A stretch of 64,000 nt of DNA from Sesamum alatum (lineage: Eukaryota > Streptophyta > Magnoliopsida > Lamiales > Pedaliaceae), in NCBI GenBank assembly GCA_034509735.1, contig JACGWO010000005.1, positions 23,120,383 to 23,184,382 of the forward strand, read 5' to 3'. The translations under genes were made by a program, and so were the position numbers. The notes under the pieces were generated by a model. It had not been told where the DNA came from, did not search any database, and saw only the letters and a list, made by a program, of their open reading frames with translations. Positions within the stretch are counted from its first letter, which is position 1, and each line of letters opens with the position of its first letter. Of the stretch, positions 1 to 11,260 are shown piece after piece.

Positions 1-73
1 TGCTACGGACCCAAGACTTCAAAAGGATATTCAAGTATACAGAGAGCCTCGATGACCTAAGTTCAAACAGTAC

Positions 74-3000
74 CTAACGAGCTCTGGAGGACTTGAGTCA
101 ACTTGCTGTTCCGGTAAGGAACATGAGCGTTCTTTTGTGCTAAAGCAAAGATGACATCTCCAAGTGCAGATAATGATTTATTTATGTGTTGTGCCTCTTT
201 AAGTCGGTCTCCTGTTACCTCTGAACGGTCTACTCTCTCACTTCCTGCAAGATCTACTAAATGAAGACTCCCTCGCAACGTAGAACCACTCTTTAGATCC
301 ACCCCACGGGCGTGAATGGAGACAATACTGTATAGGTGGATCATATCAGCTATATATATACTAGTTGTAAAAGTCGATAAAGTTAAAAATAAGGAATAGC
401 TTGGTTTTTGCTATAAATAAAGAACCTGTGTGATCTACTGCTTCTTTCATTCATGGCAGTGGAACTTTTAGCTCTATTCTTTAGTCCAATATCCATTAGT
501 TCCAATACATCTGAGGTTGAGCTAACTGCTTGAACGCAAGCATCTGGGACGGCCAACCCATTAGGTTTTGCAGTAGACAAAATCCCAAGTGTGTGCAAAT
601 CAAGGAAAACAAGTATTTGATGCAACAGGGGAAAATCTCATTTTTTGTCCTTTATCTTAGGCCCTGTTCATTTTTTGTCCTGATCATTATCTCACTTTTG
701 GTCCTTTCTCTTGCATTTTGTCTCATTTTTTGTCCTCCGTTAACTTTTTTGACGGGATGGCCACGTTCTACGGAGACTTAACGGCCACGTGATATTTACG
801 TGGCCATTCCGTCAAAAAAGTTAACGGAGGACCAAAAATGAGACAAAATGCAAGATAAAAGACCAAAAGTGAGATTTACGTAATGATCAGGACTAAAAAT
901 GAACCGGGCCTAAGATAAAAGACCAAAAATGAGATTTTCCCCAACAAGTAATATGAATAAAGGATAAAAAGACACGCCAAGAAGCATATGACATCCAGGC
1001 TGATAATGAGATTTCATGAGTCGTCAAGCAGACAATGGTTATAACATAATAAATGAGTAAATAGAGGATATTTTTTCTGTGAACCATCAGCCGAGAGCAA
1101 ATCACGGACTTGTTCATTATATATTTCCACCATCTGGACAGAAACTTCATATGTAAAAGTGCTCTCTCGACTTTTTGAAATGCGGAAAAGATTGTTTAAA
1201 GCTCTGTAGTTGACCCCCCAGTCCTCTTCAGTTGCTCCGTCAGGGCCAGTCTAGAGAAAGACATATTTATTTCAGCAACAATGTAAGTTGAAAATCGTAA
1301 TATATAACTTTGAAAACACAGTTATATTACCATTGTATAGGTTTTCCCTGAACCAGTCTGACCATAGGCAAATATACACACATTGTACCCATCCAAAACT
1401 GATTGTATTAATGGTTGTGTATCGGCAAATACATCAGCTGCATCATTGGAAATATCATGTCAAATGCCAAGAACGAGGAATAACATAGATGAAGTAAGCA
1501 AAGAGGACCAACATCATGATAGCACATATTCATATATCAAAACCTTGTGTTGCTGTTGGGCCATACACTTTATCGAACTTAAACGAACGACGTCCTTCTT
1601 TCCCTTGTTTGGACGGATTCGCGACTACTAGCTCTCCATTTTCGCCAATGTATTCAACGATTGATTGTTTCCCTTTTTGGCCTGGAAGAAACGGCCTTAT
1701 CCGACAATAGACTCTAATATTTCCTATTCACACCAAGACATGAGGAAAACAATGATTTGTGGCATTTAATTTCAAAAAGGAATAATATGAACAACAATGT
1801 GGCACCTTTTAAGTCTTGTAGTTCATTATGCAACTTTCGATTGTCAGCAAGGACTGAATAATAGTTTTTGGCTGCATCATCTAGGACTTTGATTCTTGAA
1901 CCTGTTATGACGAGTTAGTATGTTAATTTTGCTTATTATATAAGATTCAGCAAAAATAAAAATTGGTTTCCCTTGTATGACCAAATCAAATGGTGTCTCC
2001 AAAAGTAGAATTACCTAAAGTACTGAATCCTTCTGAATAGCTTTTCTTTGTTTTCACAATTTCTTGCTGGATTGACTGAGATGCGAACTTTAGTTCCTGA
2101 ACAAAGAAATCCATGCATATGTAAATAATAAGGATGAAATTAGTTAATCTAAGGGATATAAGGTGATAAGGTGATAGCATAGCATACACGTAGTGCGCCA
2201 AGCTGAAATTCTGTGAATATATGGTAAATTTTTTCTTTCTTGCTCCAGCTTTCAGATTTTGATTCTGAGATTGCCTCAAGCTCCTTCTGTCTATTTCGTG
2301 ACTCCATTAGCAAGCTTTCAACTTCCTTCGTTCTATTTCTTGACTCCATTAGAGAGCTTTCAACTTCCTTCACTCTATTTCTTGACTCCATTAGCGAGCT
2401 TTCAAATTCCTTCACTTTATTTCTTGACTCCGTTAGTGAGCTTTCATATTCCTTCACTCTATTTCTTGACTCCGCTAGCGAGCTTTCATATTCATTTACT
2501 CTATTTCTTGACTCCGTTAGTGCGCTTTCAACTTCCTCTACTCTATTTCTAGACTCCGTTAGCAAGCCTTCAACTTCCTTCACTCTATTTCTTGACTCCA
2601 GTAGCGAGCCTTCAACTTCCATTAACCTATTCTCAAGTTCTTGTTCATCTCTTCCAGCTTCAGCTCTTCTACTTGACTGCATTAGCAAGCCTTCAACTTC
2701 CTTCACTCTATTTCTTGACTCGGTTAGCAAGCTTTCATATTCCTTCACTCTATTTCTTGACTCCATTAGCGAGCCTTCAACTTCCATTAACCTATTCTCA
2801 AGTTCTTGTTCATCTCTTCCAGCTTCAGCTCTTCTACTTGACTCCATTAGCAAGCCTTCAACTTCCTTCACTCTATTTCTTGACTCAGTTAGCAAGCTTT
2901 CATATTCCTTCACTCTATTTCTTGACTCCATTAGCGAGCCTTCGACTTCCTTTAACCTATTCTCAAGTTCTTGTTCAGCTCTTCCTGCTTCAGTTCTTCT

Positions 3001-5921
3001 TGACTCCATTAGCAAGCCTTCAACTTCCTTCACTCTATTTCTTGACTCCATTAGCAAGCCCTCAACTTCCTTTAACCTATTCTCAAGTTCTTGTTCAGCT
3101 CTTCCAGCTTCAGCTTCAGCTCTTCCAGCTTCAGCTTCAGCTCTTCCAACTTCAGCTTCTCCAGCTTCGGCTCTTCCAACTTCAGCTCTTCCAACTTCAA
3201 GTCTTCCAACTTCGGCTCTTCCAGCTTCAGCTCTTCCAACTTCAGCTCCTCCGACTTCAGCTCCTCCAGCTTCAGCTCCTCCAGCTTCAGCTCTTCCAAC
3301 TTCACCTCTTTCAGCTTCAGCTCCTCCAACTTCAGCTCCTTCAACTTTAGTTCCACCAACTTCAACTCCTCTAGCTCCAACTCCTCCAGTTTCAGGTTTC
3401 ATTTTCGAGGATTGTTGTTCACACAAACTCCTAGCCATTTCCAGCTCTTTCATCAAATTTGCTATCTCTTGATTGAGGTCATCTTTCTCTTTCATTAGTC
3501 TTAGCACATCTTGTTCCTCCAGTTTCTTCTTTTCTTCTATTTTGTTCTTTTCACTCTTCAGTGTTTAGACCCACAGAATAGGGAAATAGTCAGTGAAGTT
3601 AACAACCTACTATTCCACATGAATAACGTGGTGAGACCAACCACATTTTCATGGACAATAACAAATCTTCTTAACATTTAAGAACTAGTTCATCTCTATT
3701 TTTTGATGCTTGAACGTATAAACAGCTACAATTGTATGAAGTGGAACATTGCAGGAACGCGAAGGAGACAAGCAAAGCAAACGCTTTTCATTATACCTTA
3801 AGCTGTTGGAGTTGGTTCATAACAATCTGCAACAAAGAAATCCCTTTTGGCAAATAGGAATATGGAACTTCAATAAACAATTGACAAGTTGAATAAACAA
3901 CTGAAATAGGAAGCTTTGTTGTACCTGTGTCTCTTCGCTAGTCCCTGTTGCAAGGGCTTCAAGAACTCTAATTCTTGATTGGTACTTCTCCTCGCGAGCC
4001 TTAAAAAGATTATTTTGCTGTAGAATAAGAAGGCAAACCGAAATGAGTGGTTTGGCTAATACACGCTATCATCAATAGGACACTGCATGATACATTACCG
4101 TCCGCAAATGTTCTGCTTGGGTACATATCCGTCTCTCAATCTCCTGCACAACTTTTCTCAATAGGCAAGCAACACGCTGACAATATGAAGCAAGAAAATG
4201 TTGTTAGATCTTACTTTGGATCGTGTAAATCTTAGGCTTAAAACAATTCTTTCACTGATTTGATTGACTTGTCGCCATACATGAGGTATTTCTCCATTCT
4301 TCCGCTCAATGCTTTCATCTAAAATACCATTGACAACACTTAATAGTGACTGAGTTGGAGCATTCTACATGAGATAAGACTTTAAATCAGTTACACAAGC
4401 ACGAATTTGAACTTCGCAAATGGAATCGTTCAAACAAGAATGCTATCATGAGCAAGAGGTCAGAGACTTACATCTAAGCTGTTTGATTTCATCATTTCTG
4501 AAATCTTTGCAGCAGGAAGATCCGTATAAGATCCTTGTTTAAGTTGGAAGACCTCATGAAACTTATGACCCACATGATTTATAAGTGCAGCTGATGGATC
4601 TACACAACGGAAAATAACAAACATTAAACAAGAATTCATCATTCAGGATACGAGGTATGATCATAGTTATATATCTAGAAGTTCATGACATTATTCCATT
4701 CATATGGCATATATAGTCATTGATGATTTGGTATAATATTGGATCCAAAACTTTGAAATTCTCAAATACATCTTTAAAAAGGATTGACTCATTCTTTCAT
4801 ATGTGCACACACATATACAGAGAAAATAACGAAGGAGAGAAGCAAAGGGAGAAACACCTGTCATCGTGCGACTACGCAATGCACGCTGAAATTTTGAGTC
4901 TATTACTAACTTCTTCTTGTCTTCCCCGAAAGAAGGGGAAGACAGAAATTGAGAGGGTTCTTCCTTTGGAGAAGTATCACCAGTCCCGGGGCGCTCACCT
5001 AATAATTTCCATCTTGAACTGGGATCACTCCTATTAGACCTCCCAACGTTCATGAACTGTGTTTGAAGTGTTAAAAGGCAGTCCAAGACGATTTTCATAG
5101 ATCCCTACGCAATAAAAGAGTATTATAAATTTAGGGAAGATGAACGCATCAAGAACATGTAAACATTTAACTAGGAAAGCGAACAAAGTACTCCAGATGC
5201 TCAGCTTAACAGCTTAATCATGCCATACTGTTTGTTTTATTGCACATTTTTCACAATTTGCCTTGCAATTTCCTAACTGAAGTTAATTAGACAGTACCGC
5301 AGATGGCATATCTCCATGAGATCTATTACTCAGGAGGAGAGCTATCATCTATACATCTCATCACCTTTTCCAGGTCTGCTGCCTGAAACCTCGGCAACCC
5401 CATTTCATCCATTGCTGACAAAAATCTTTGAACATTTTCCAAGCGTAATTCTGAAGTATGAATTGATCCACCACACTAGAGAAGATAACGAAGAAACTAT
5501 GTGAGTCCATACTCCACTCCACTCGAAAAACATGTAGGAAACCAAATCGAATCCAGCTACCTCAGTTACCGAACCGGGTTTTAGTTTGTTTAGTATTCGA
5601 CAAAAGATAGATCCATCAACCAAGAATGCTCGCAATTCTTCATCTGAAGCATTTATTGGCAAACTTAGATCAAGAGTGCCATTTAACCATTCTACCAAAG
5701 TTGCCCGCAGCTTAGCTGTAGATGCAAAAGATCAAAGGAAAGAGCATGGGAAAGTTAATATCTCAAATTGTTCAACTACACTATTAGCTCCAGCAAAAGA
5801 GAACACAATGTTTTGCATCATTAGTCTCACCATTGTTACTTGAAGTGGGTTCGAATATATCACTACTGCTGGAAAAGCTCGAGTTATTGAAACTAGCATA
5901 ATCTTTTACTTCTGGATCCAT
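74..5921 (-). CDS. Kinesin-14 with N-terminal calponin-homology domain (3' end outside window)
   Basis: A minus-end-directed microtubule motor of the plant CH-domain kinesin-14 class; family members bind microtubules with the motor and actin or microtubules with the CH domain. Exons by splice sites and phase: 5921-5831, 5715-5561, 5475-5365, 5104-4858, 4599-4472, 4364-4281, 4176-4099, 4017-3925, 3826-3797, 3555-2188, 2096-2015, 1901-1806, 1723-1544, 1437-1331, 1250-1072, 590-426, 327-74, about 1,149 residues so far. The start is the ATG at 5921 ([10 protein letters not shown]), which joins in phase to the CH domain (about residues 31-135, VEWLN and [11 protein letters not shown]). The coiled coil spans about 250-850. 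The motor starts at [10 protein letters not shown] (about 855), with P-loop GQTGSGKT, switch I NERSSRSH and switch II DLAGSE. No stop or frameshift was found, so the gene looks intact. The last exons and any C-terminal tail lie left of position 1. The order CH, coiled coil, neck, motor is diagnostic; which orthologue it is cannot be said. Confidence 0.93.
591..1071 (-). other. U12-type AT-AC intron in the kinesin motor domain
   Basis: No GT-AG pair joins the exon ending DGSQK (1250-1072) to the exon starting [17 protein letters not shown] (590-426). The minus strand instead has the U12 donor ATATCCTC at 1071-1064, the branch-point box TTCCTTGAT at 607-599 (a perfect match to TTCCTTRAY), and an AC acceptor at 592-591, nine bases past the branch A. 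Using these sites joins the exons in phase (2+1) and recreates the conserved kinesin-14 stretch between loop and switch I. Without the inserted MITE the intron would be about 166 nt. Splicing was not observed; the call rests on matching all three U12 signals plus restored protein homology. Confidence 0.88.
628..942. mobile_element. Foldback MITE inside the U12 intron
   Basis: A 315 bp near-palindrome runs from ggggaaaatctcattttt to its inverse, with arms of roughly 140-150 bp meeting near position 785. It is flanked by caaca at 623-627 and at 942-946 (the last overlapping the terminal base), a possible 5 bp target duplication. It has no coding capacity. The arms are still highly complementary, which suggests a fairly recent insertion. 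It could form a long hairpin RNA in the kinesin pre-mRNA. The superfamily was not determined. Confidence 0.85.
2262..3405 (-). repeat. In-frame coding tandem repeats in the kinesin coiled coil
   Basis: Exon 3555-2188 (456 codons, phase 0 at both ends) is mostly two repeat classes. From about 3405 to 3100 (minus strand) a 5-residue unit of the type E-V-G-R-A / E-A-G-G-A is repeated more than twenty times. From about 3095 to 2270 a 14-residue unit resembling [14 protein letters not shown] recurs, with a longer block containing [15 protein letters not shown] repeated at a higher level. All units preserve frame, so the coiled coil has lengthened without disrupting the gene. The 14-residue unit fits a heptad-pair pattern; the Gly-rich 5-mer does not fit a coiled coil well. 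Confidence 0.85.
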
Positions 5922-6847
5922 AGTGGAAATTGTGATAGTATAGACTGAAATGCTGTGAAATTCAACTCAGTAGATGCATGTAAAGTGAAATCAAAACTAT
6001 CTGAATGCAGAAAAGAAACGTTTAGTGGCAACTAATAGCTCAGAAGGGCCAAGATTCTTCAGATAAAGATGAAAAGTAACTATAACATTTCAATGATGGA
6101 GATTGATGGAAAAAGCGAAGTGAACAAGTGAAGATCCCAAAATTCAAGCACTACTCAACAATATCAAGTCAATAATTTAGGCTTGTACACTATCCTAAAT
6201 TGCTATCTGAACTGAGTCATAGACATTTGTGCATCGCAACACTTTGTGTGGATAAATTTCCTTTGACATGGAGTTAGCATTAGAGGTTCTGATGCACATT
6301 GCACGCTGAACTAATATGTGAAATATGGTATGAAGCTACTGCCGATAAATATTCCACAAGATCAATGACTGTGTGAGACACTGAGGTGATATACATCAAA
6401 TTTAACTGTCAGGTGGATTCTTGAGTGGTGGCAAATACTTGAAGTAGAACATACTATAGTTCATACCAGATTCCAAGCCCTCAATTTTTGTAGAAATAAA
6501 TCATAAGAATACCTGCAAGTAGGGAAAAAAAAAAACTCTCTTCTTCTTGATTTGACTAGATTAAAGAAATTTCCTTTAGATTTACAGGAAACAATTCACC
6601 CATGCATGGACAGATTACAATATTCAATGCTTATTAAGTTCTCTGTTACCATTCTGTTCAATGATAGAATAAATCAACAATAACTGACTCGGAGGGCTGA
6701 CATACATTCTCATCATTTTGTGGAGGCATTCGTGTATCGAGCATTAAAATCTTGGTCTTTCTTGGCTCATTTCTAACAAACTACATCAAGTAGAAATTCG
6801 CGGAAAGAAAGAACCATAACAGTAGTAATTAATATGAATCCACAAAC

Positions 6848-6934
6848 CTGAGATTCAATCATTAAGGCAATGGAAAACTCAATCACAACAACCAAATTTT
6901 CTTCAATTGTTGAAACTTGAGAGGCAAGAAGAAC
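6848..6934 (-). other. Candidate 5' UTR exon of the kinesin gene
   Basis: On the minus strand, a pyrimidine-rich stretch ending ttgcag precedes 6934, and CAG followed by gtttgtg occurs at 6848. This delimits an 87 nt exon-like piece about 0.9 kb upstream of the start codon. Plant cytoskeletal genes often carry a leader intron. The exon is predicted only from splice-site consensus and has no homology support. Confidence 0.3.
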
Positions 6935-7602
6935 CTGCAACAGAGGATTATGAACCTAGGAATCAGAAAACTGAAGAAAAAGCATGCATCTAGAGTTAAG
7001 CAAGAAACCCAAACAAAAAATGTCTGTGTATCATATCTGCAAATATTAATTTGCAAAAAGATTCTAACTTAGACCCAAAACTTTCAAACTCTCAAACACA
7101 TCTTTAAAGGTCATACTGCAATGCATGAAAATCAACAATGTCAACCCATTTCTTGTGACTCCTTATCCCCATGCATATCATACTCACAAACACATGGCGT
7201 TCATGTAATGTCTAAAAATGAAGAACAAGCCAGAGAAGAAGTTCACAGTATGATAAGAACGAAAGAAAAACGAACAGGAAGGGAAGCCCACGACTCGATC
7301 AAGAAATCGGAATACTTTTAGCAATTATTTGGAGAGTGTCAGCACCACAAACCAAGAACTTGCAAGAAAATGAAGAGGGCCTAAACCTATGCACGTTCTA
7401 TTATTGAATATATGGGATGCCAATAGTTTTTCTAACAGGTTTCAGCAATCTGAATTCTGTCTTCCAGTATTAAAGTATGCGTGTGATTGTGCGTGTATGT
7501 TCTTTTACTCTCTTTCCCTACTAAAATAAAAGTATAGACATTTTTGGGTGGTTGGTCTTCCATGTTTTGTTGGGATTCTATGGAAGGTCGGAGACCTGTC
7601 CA

Positions 7603-7610
7603 TTTCCCGC
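7603..7610. promoter_or_regulatory. E2F-like site upstream of the kinesin gene
   Basis: tttcccgc (within tttcccgcgaa) matches the plant E2F consensus TTTSSCGC. It lies about 1.7 kb upstream of the kinesin start codon, but only about 0.7 kb upstream of the candidate leader exon. A cell-cycle-regulated mitotic kinesin is a plausible target; a single 8-mer can also occur by chance. Confidence 0.3.
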
Positions 7611-7647
7611 GAACTTAGGAAAGCTCTGCTTCTATAATTTTCTTTTA

Positions 7648-8121
7648 GGGATAATTACACTGAATTCGAAAATTATATTTAATACCTCTAAAATTTGTTT
7701 TTATATGATAAATAGGTCTCTTCATTAGTCAAATTTTATTAAATTTATTGATATTAACAACAAAAATTGAATGTAAATTGTTATTTACCATTAATTGACT
7801 TTATTACTGACTTATTATAGGTTAAATAGATTTTTTTATAATCAAACTACTTTTATGCATCTTCAGACGTTAATGCATGTGAAGAGGTATATTTCATTGT
7901 TATAATGGTCGTTTAGTCAGAAAAAAGGTTGTTTGGCCTATAAAAAGTCAGTAATAAGTTAATCGATGATAAATATCGATTTTCATTCAATTTTTTTTAT
8001 TAATATCAATAAATTCGATAAATTTTTACTAATAAATAGATCTATTTGTTAGAAAAAAGTAAATTTCAGTGATACTAAATATAATTTTTCAAATCACAGT
8101 AAGGCTACGTATAATTAACCC
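7648..8121. mobile_element. AT-rich foldback (MITE-like) element
   Basis: The left end gggataattacac and right end ataattaaccc are inverted, and the arms stay complementary for much of about 474 bp: the left arm aaaattatatttaatacc pairs with its inverse near 8070-8095, and the tcagtaataagttaat region pairs with attaattgactttattactga near 7790. There is no ORF. This is a typical plant nonautonomous inverted-repeat element. Confidence 0.7.
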
Positions 8122-8661
8122 AAATCTCAAGAGAAATGGTGTAATTATCGGTTTCTTTTGTGCATTTTATGTCAGTCTATTGACACTTTTATCTTTCGAC
8201 TTTTATCTGAGTATTAGCATGGTGGAATACAAAGCCAAGAAAATCATTTAATGGGTCAAATGTTAGAGTACATAGTCAAATTGAATACATGTTTTCTATG
8301 AAGAATATAAATCGAGCTTGAGTTTTTGTAAAACTAGTGCCCGGACGATATTTTATGCGTGTACAGAGTTAAATTTTTTGCTACATTTATTTTATTAAAA
8401 GTAAAAGAAAAACGATAAATGAGTAAATGATTGAAAGTAATAAAATAAATTAACTTTAAATATGTGCACACTTCTTCGATTGCAACTCACTCGTCCGTGG
8501 GAACCGAGGGGGGGGGGGGTTGAGGGGAAGGCAAGAATCAGACCCCTTGGTGGGGGAAAAGTGAAAAATCCCTAGCTCTGATTTTTTTAACTGGAAACAA
8601 GCTAAGAAATCGTGATCTATGGGAAGAAAACCATGATATTAAAAAATCATGGCAAAATAGG
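8122..8661. other. Noncoding stretch with a G12 tract
   Basis: AT-rich DNA with no gene. It contains an uninterrupted run of twelve G at 8508-8519. From about 8480 rightwards it probably belongs to the old gypsy fragment that continues at 38557. Confidence 0.4.
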
Positions 8662-8835
8662 CTAGGAGAGGAAAGAGTTTGGGGCGAATTGATTTAGGGG
8701 ATCCCTAAAAGTACGGACAACATCCTCATAAATGGGAGGAATAGGGAAACGGAGACTGAATTTTAACTGAGCCCTAAAGAAAAATAAACAGTTGGGAGGG
8801 GGAAGGTTTGGCTGGTTTTCAGTCGAAGGAACCAG
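8662..8835 (-). pseudogene. Transposase_28-like antisense ORF, 3' part, split by the copia array
   Basis: The minus strand reads from the insertion point into PSTENQPNLPPPN, then a stretch with the pattern LKFSLRFPIPPIYEDVV...LNQFAPNSF, ending at TAG (8664-8662). This resembles the 'putative gypsy type transposon' domain (Pfam Transposase_28), where an FxLRFPLHPF-type motif is followed by QLAPN. The same frame continues at 38557 on the far side of the 29.7 kb insertion, so the ORF was open before it was split. The family assignment is by motif recall only. Confidence 0.5.
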
Positions 8836-11012
8836 TGTTAGAATAGGTGACCAGAAAGCCAATAGGTTTGGCGATTTGTAACCTATTATACAACTCTATG
8901 TAAATATAATATTATTATGTGATGAATAAAATGAGTATTCGTCGCTTTTGGTGCTTACTTTGTTGCGCTCATCTTACATTTGTTAAAACGGTATTTTACT
9001 TATATCGCAACAAAGCCCACAGACCATGGTTAACAACTCGTGCAGTTGGGCCACGCATTGGATGGTGGTCATGAAACCAACTGATTGAGAGTTGGGTCTG
9101 AAACATTCCAAGTCGAGGACCTCGAGACAAGGCATCGAGAGTCCTATTGAGACTTGCATCAAGAGTCGTGTTCATTGGATGAGTGCCGTGTTTCATCGGC
9201 GACAGGCGTGGGACGCCTACACGATCTTGATGGGTTGGTCGACTGGGGTCGAGCCGACTGGACTGACTCGCGGGGATCGTCATATGGAAGCCTTGGAGGC
9301 TTGGTCGGTATGATTGGATTTCCCCGGTTTCGATAGTATGGGAGTAGTCCTCAGACTTGAGGGATCATGGCAGTCGCGTGCACAGGACGGTTGTATCTTG
9401 GATCTGGCGAGAGGTGATCATTCTGTAAGATGATCATTATAAGCCTTGTCCAGTGCAGTCGAAATGTGTAGCGAGGACGGTGGATTCCAAGAAGAGGATC
9501 CGTTCTCTATCAGTATGTGACAAAGGTATCTCCTATGCACTTGGAGGCGCGTTCATGCTGTTTAAAGCTGTGGCCACAGTGGTTGGTCGAATAGGGAATG
9601 GTTTCCTGTGTCGACGCAATGAAGCATACGTAGTCTCGAGTATTAAGCATAGATGCCTAGTCAAGGATGAGAACCGACGCCGATTCCATACCCTAGACTA
9701 AGGCCGGGAGACGGTAGACGGAAGGACCGTACCCGTACGGAATCGGCGCCTAAATGTTCACGCCAACATTCACCTAGTCTCTAGTGCCATGGACCGTTGC
9801 TAGACGGCCACCCATGGTAATGGGCCCGGGCCCTTGTGAGACACGGGCCCAGTCTAACTGAGGGTGAACCTAAAGGGTCACACACAAATCACCGAGGAGG
9901 GATTACTTAATGGATAGTCCATTGGATGGACGGGCCGATATTGTATCGGGCCCTTGTTTAATAGGTAAATTGGATTTTCGAGTAAATATGGAAAGTTGAG
10001 ATGTTGGATCTTTTAATTGGATTAAAAGATCAACGGGAATAATTTAAGTGGACATTAAATTGGATTTAATGTTGGGTTCATCACAATTGGATTACAATAA
10101 AACCCGATCCATTAAATTTGACCTGAGAGGAGAAATAATTCCTATTTTGGAATAGGAAGAAGTTGGATTTCTTCCCATATTGAGCATGGCCAAAATGCTC
10201 CCTTGGAGGAAGCTAAAATCAGCCATGTTTCATGCAAGTTGGTATGTTGACTTCTCTCTTTTGGAAAGAGACAAATCAACTCCAATCAAGCCCTTCCCTT
10301 TTGGTATGATTTGATCATACCATAAAAGTTGGTAGGCTTAATTGAAGAATTATGGTGATTGATTGGAATGCATCTAGACATCCTTGGATGAACCTAGACG
10401 CATTCCAATAATCACATTAATTATGTATATATAGGAGTATATACAACACCTTGTGTATTAGAATCATTATTCATCTTTTTCAAGGAAAAAGAAGACAATT
10501 TTCGGCCCTCTCCTCTTTCTCTAACTCTCGGCCATCTCCCTCCCTTTCTACTTATGTTCTTCACTTGATTTTAAATCAAGAGGAAGAACAAAGTAAGTTT
10601 AAGAGAACACTAATTCATAGTGTCCTTCTTTTAAACCGATTCCTTTATAAACCCGTTTTCCTCCAGCAAGGAGAACATGAGTTTCTTCCGGTGTGGTGTG
10701 GATCACCTTTGGAGAATCCATACGTTTGGATTTCATGAGCATTCCAGAAAAAGGAACAACGCAAGTAGCCAAGCACACGTAAAAGTCATCAAAGGTAACA
10801 ATTTATTACGCTTTGGTAGTTTTGTTTTTCATCTATGCCCTATGTGTTACATGTATGCTTTTAACATTAATACATCCTACGTCGAACGCCCGGTTGAGCA
10901 TCCAAGGGTACACCCCTTGGGATACGTTTATTTAAATTTGATTTAAATTTACGCACCCTTTCTCGCTTTCTCGCTTCCGCTCGCGCTCCCGGGCGGATCC
11001 GCTTGTCCTTCA
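8836..11012 (+). repeat. Copia LTR 1 (5' LTR of the array)
   Basis: A 2,177 bp LTR that begins tgttagaataggtgacc and ends tgtccttca, long for copia. It has a TATA-like tatatatagg at 10426-10435, the family-conserved ccatgg block near 9780, and a hairpin at 9415-9436. Compared with LTRs 2 and 3 it lacks about 50 bp after gaggagg near 9900. ORFs inside it are spurious. Confidence 0.9.
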
Positions 11013-11014
11013 AG

Positions 11015-11037
11015 TGGTATTAGAGCCCGGTTCGATG
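11015..11037 (+). other. Primer-binding site, initiator-Met tRNA type
   Basis: tggtattagagcccggttc lies two bases after the LTR end. It matches the common plant copia PBS tggtatcagagc with one C-to-T change. The sister copy at 30557 and copia F at 55210 have the unchanged form. Confidence 0.85.
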
Positions 11038-11260
11038 TAAGAGGTATAGATCTATGTGCTTGGCATGATCTACTTGCTTTTATGACTTTAATGGCATGTT
11101 AGATTACATAAGTATATGAATAATATGATGATTTAATTGTTTGAATTTGATGGGCTTTTGGCATGCTTATTTTCTTAGGTTGGATCTAAAATTGCATGCT
11201 CATTTTCAGCTTATTATTACTGTTTTATGCTAAAAAATAATGTTGAAAAATATGGAAAAA

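Larger units (their letters stand above)
5922..7647. other. Kinesin upstream region, noncoding
   Basis: AT-rich sequence with only short spurious ORFs. It probably holds the 5' UTR, a 5' UTR intron and the promoter of the minus-strand kinesin. A candidate UTR exon and an E2F-like site are listed separately. Nothing else recognisable was found here. Confidence 0.5.

Noticed and set aside
1..60. Search for the next kinesin exon at the left edge
   Set aside because: None of the three minus-strand frames gives the expected motor sequence after SSLG; the segment is probably intronic.
2240..3472. 410-codon plus-strand ORF rich in Phe, Leu and Ser
   Set aside because: It is the antisense shadow of the repetitive kinesin coiled-coil exon; its repeats mirror the coding repeats.
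8508..8519. G12 run as a possible quadruplex
   Set aside because: A single homopolymer without spaced G-runs; it is also a frequent sequencing or assembly error site.
9092..9701. Short ORFs repeated in every copia LTR
   Set aside because: They recur because the LTR recurs; they differ in start and stop between copies and lie in U3.
11015..11037. tRNA-like match next to LTRs
   Set aside because: It is a primer-binding site complementary to a tRNA 3' end, not a tRNA gene; the same applies at 30557, 52635 and 55210.
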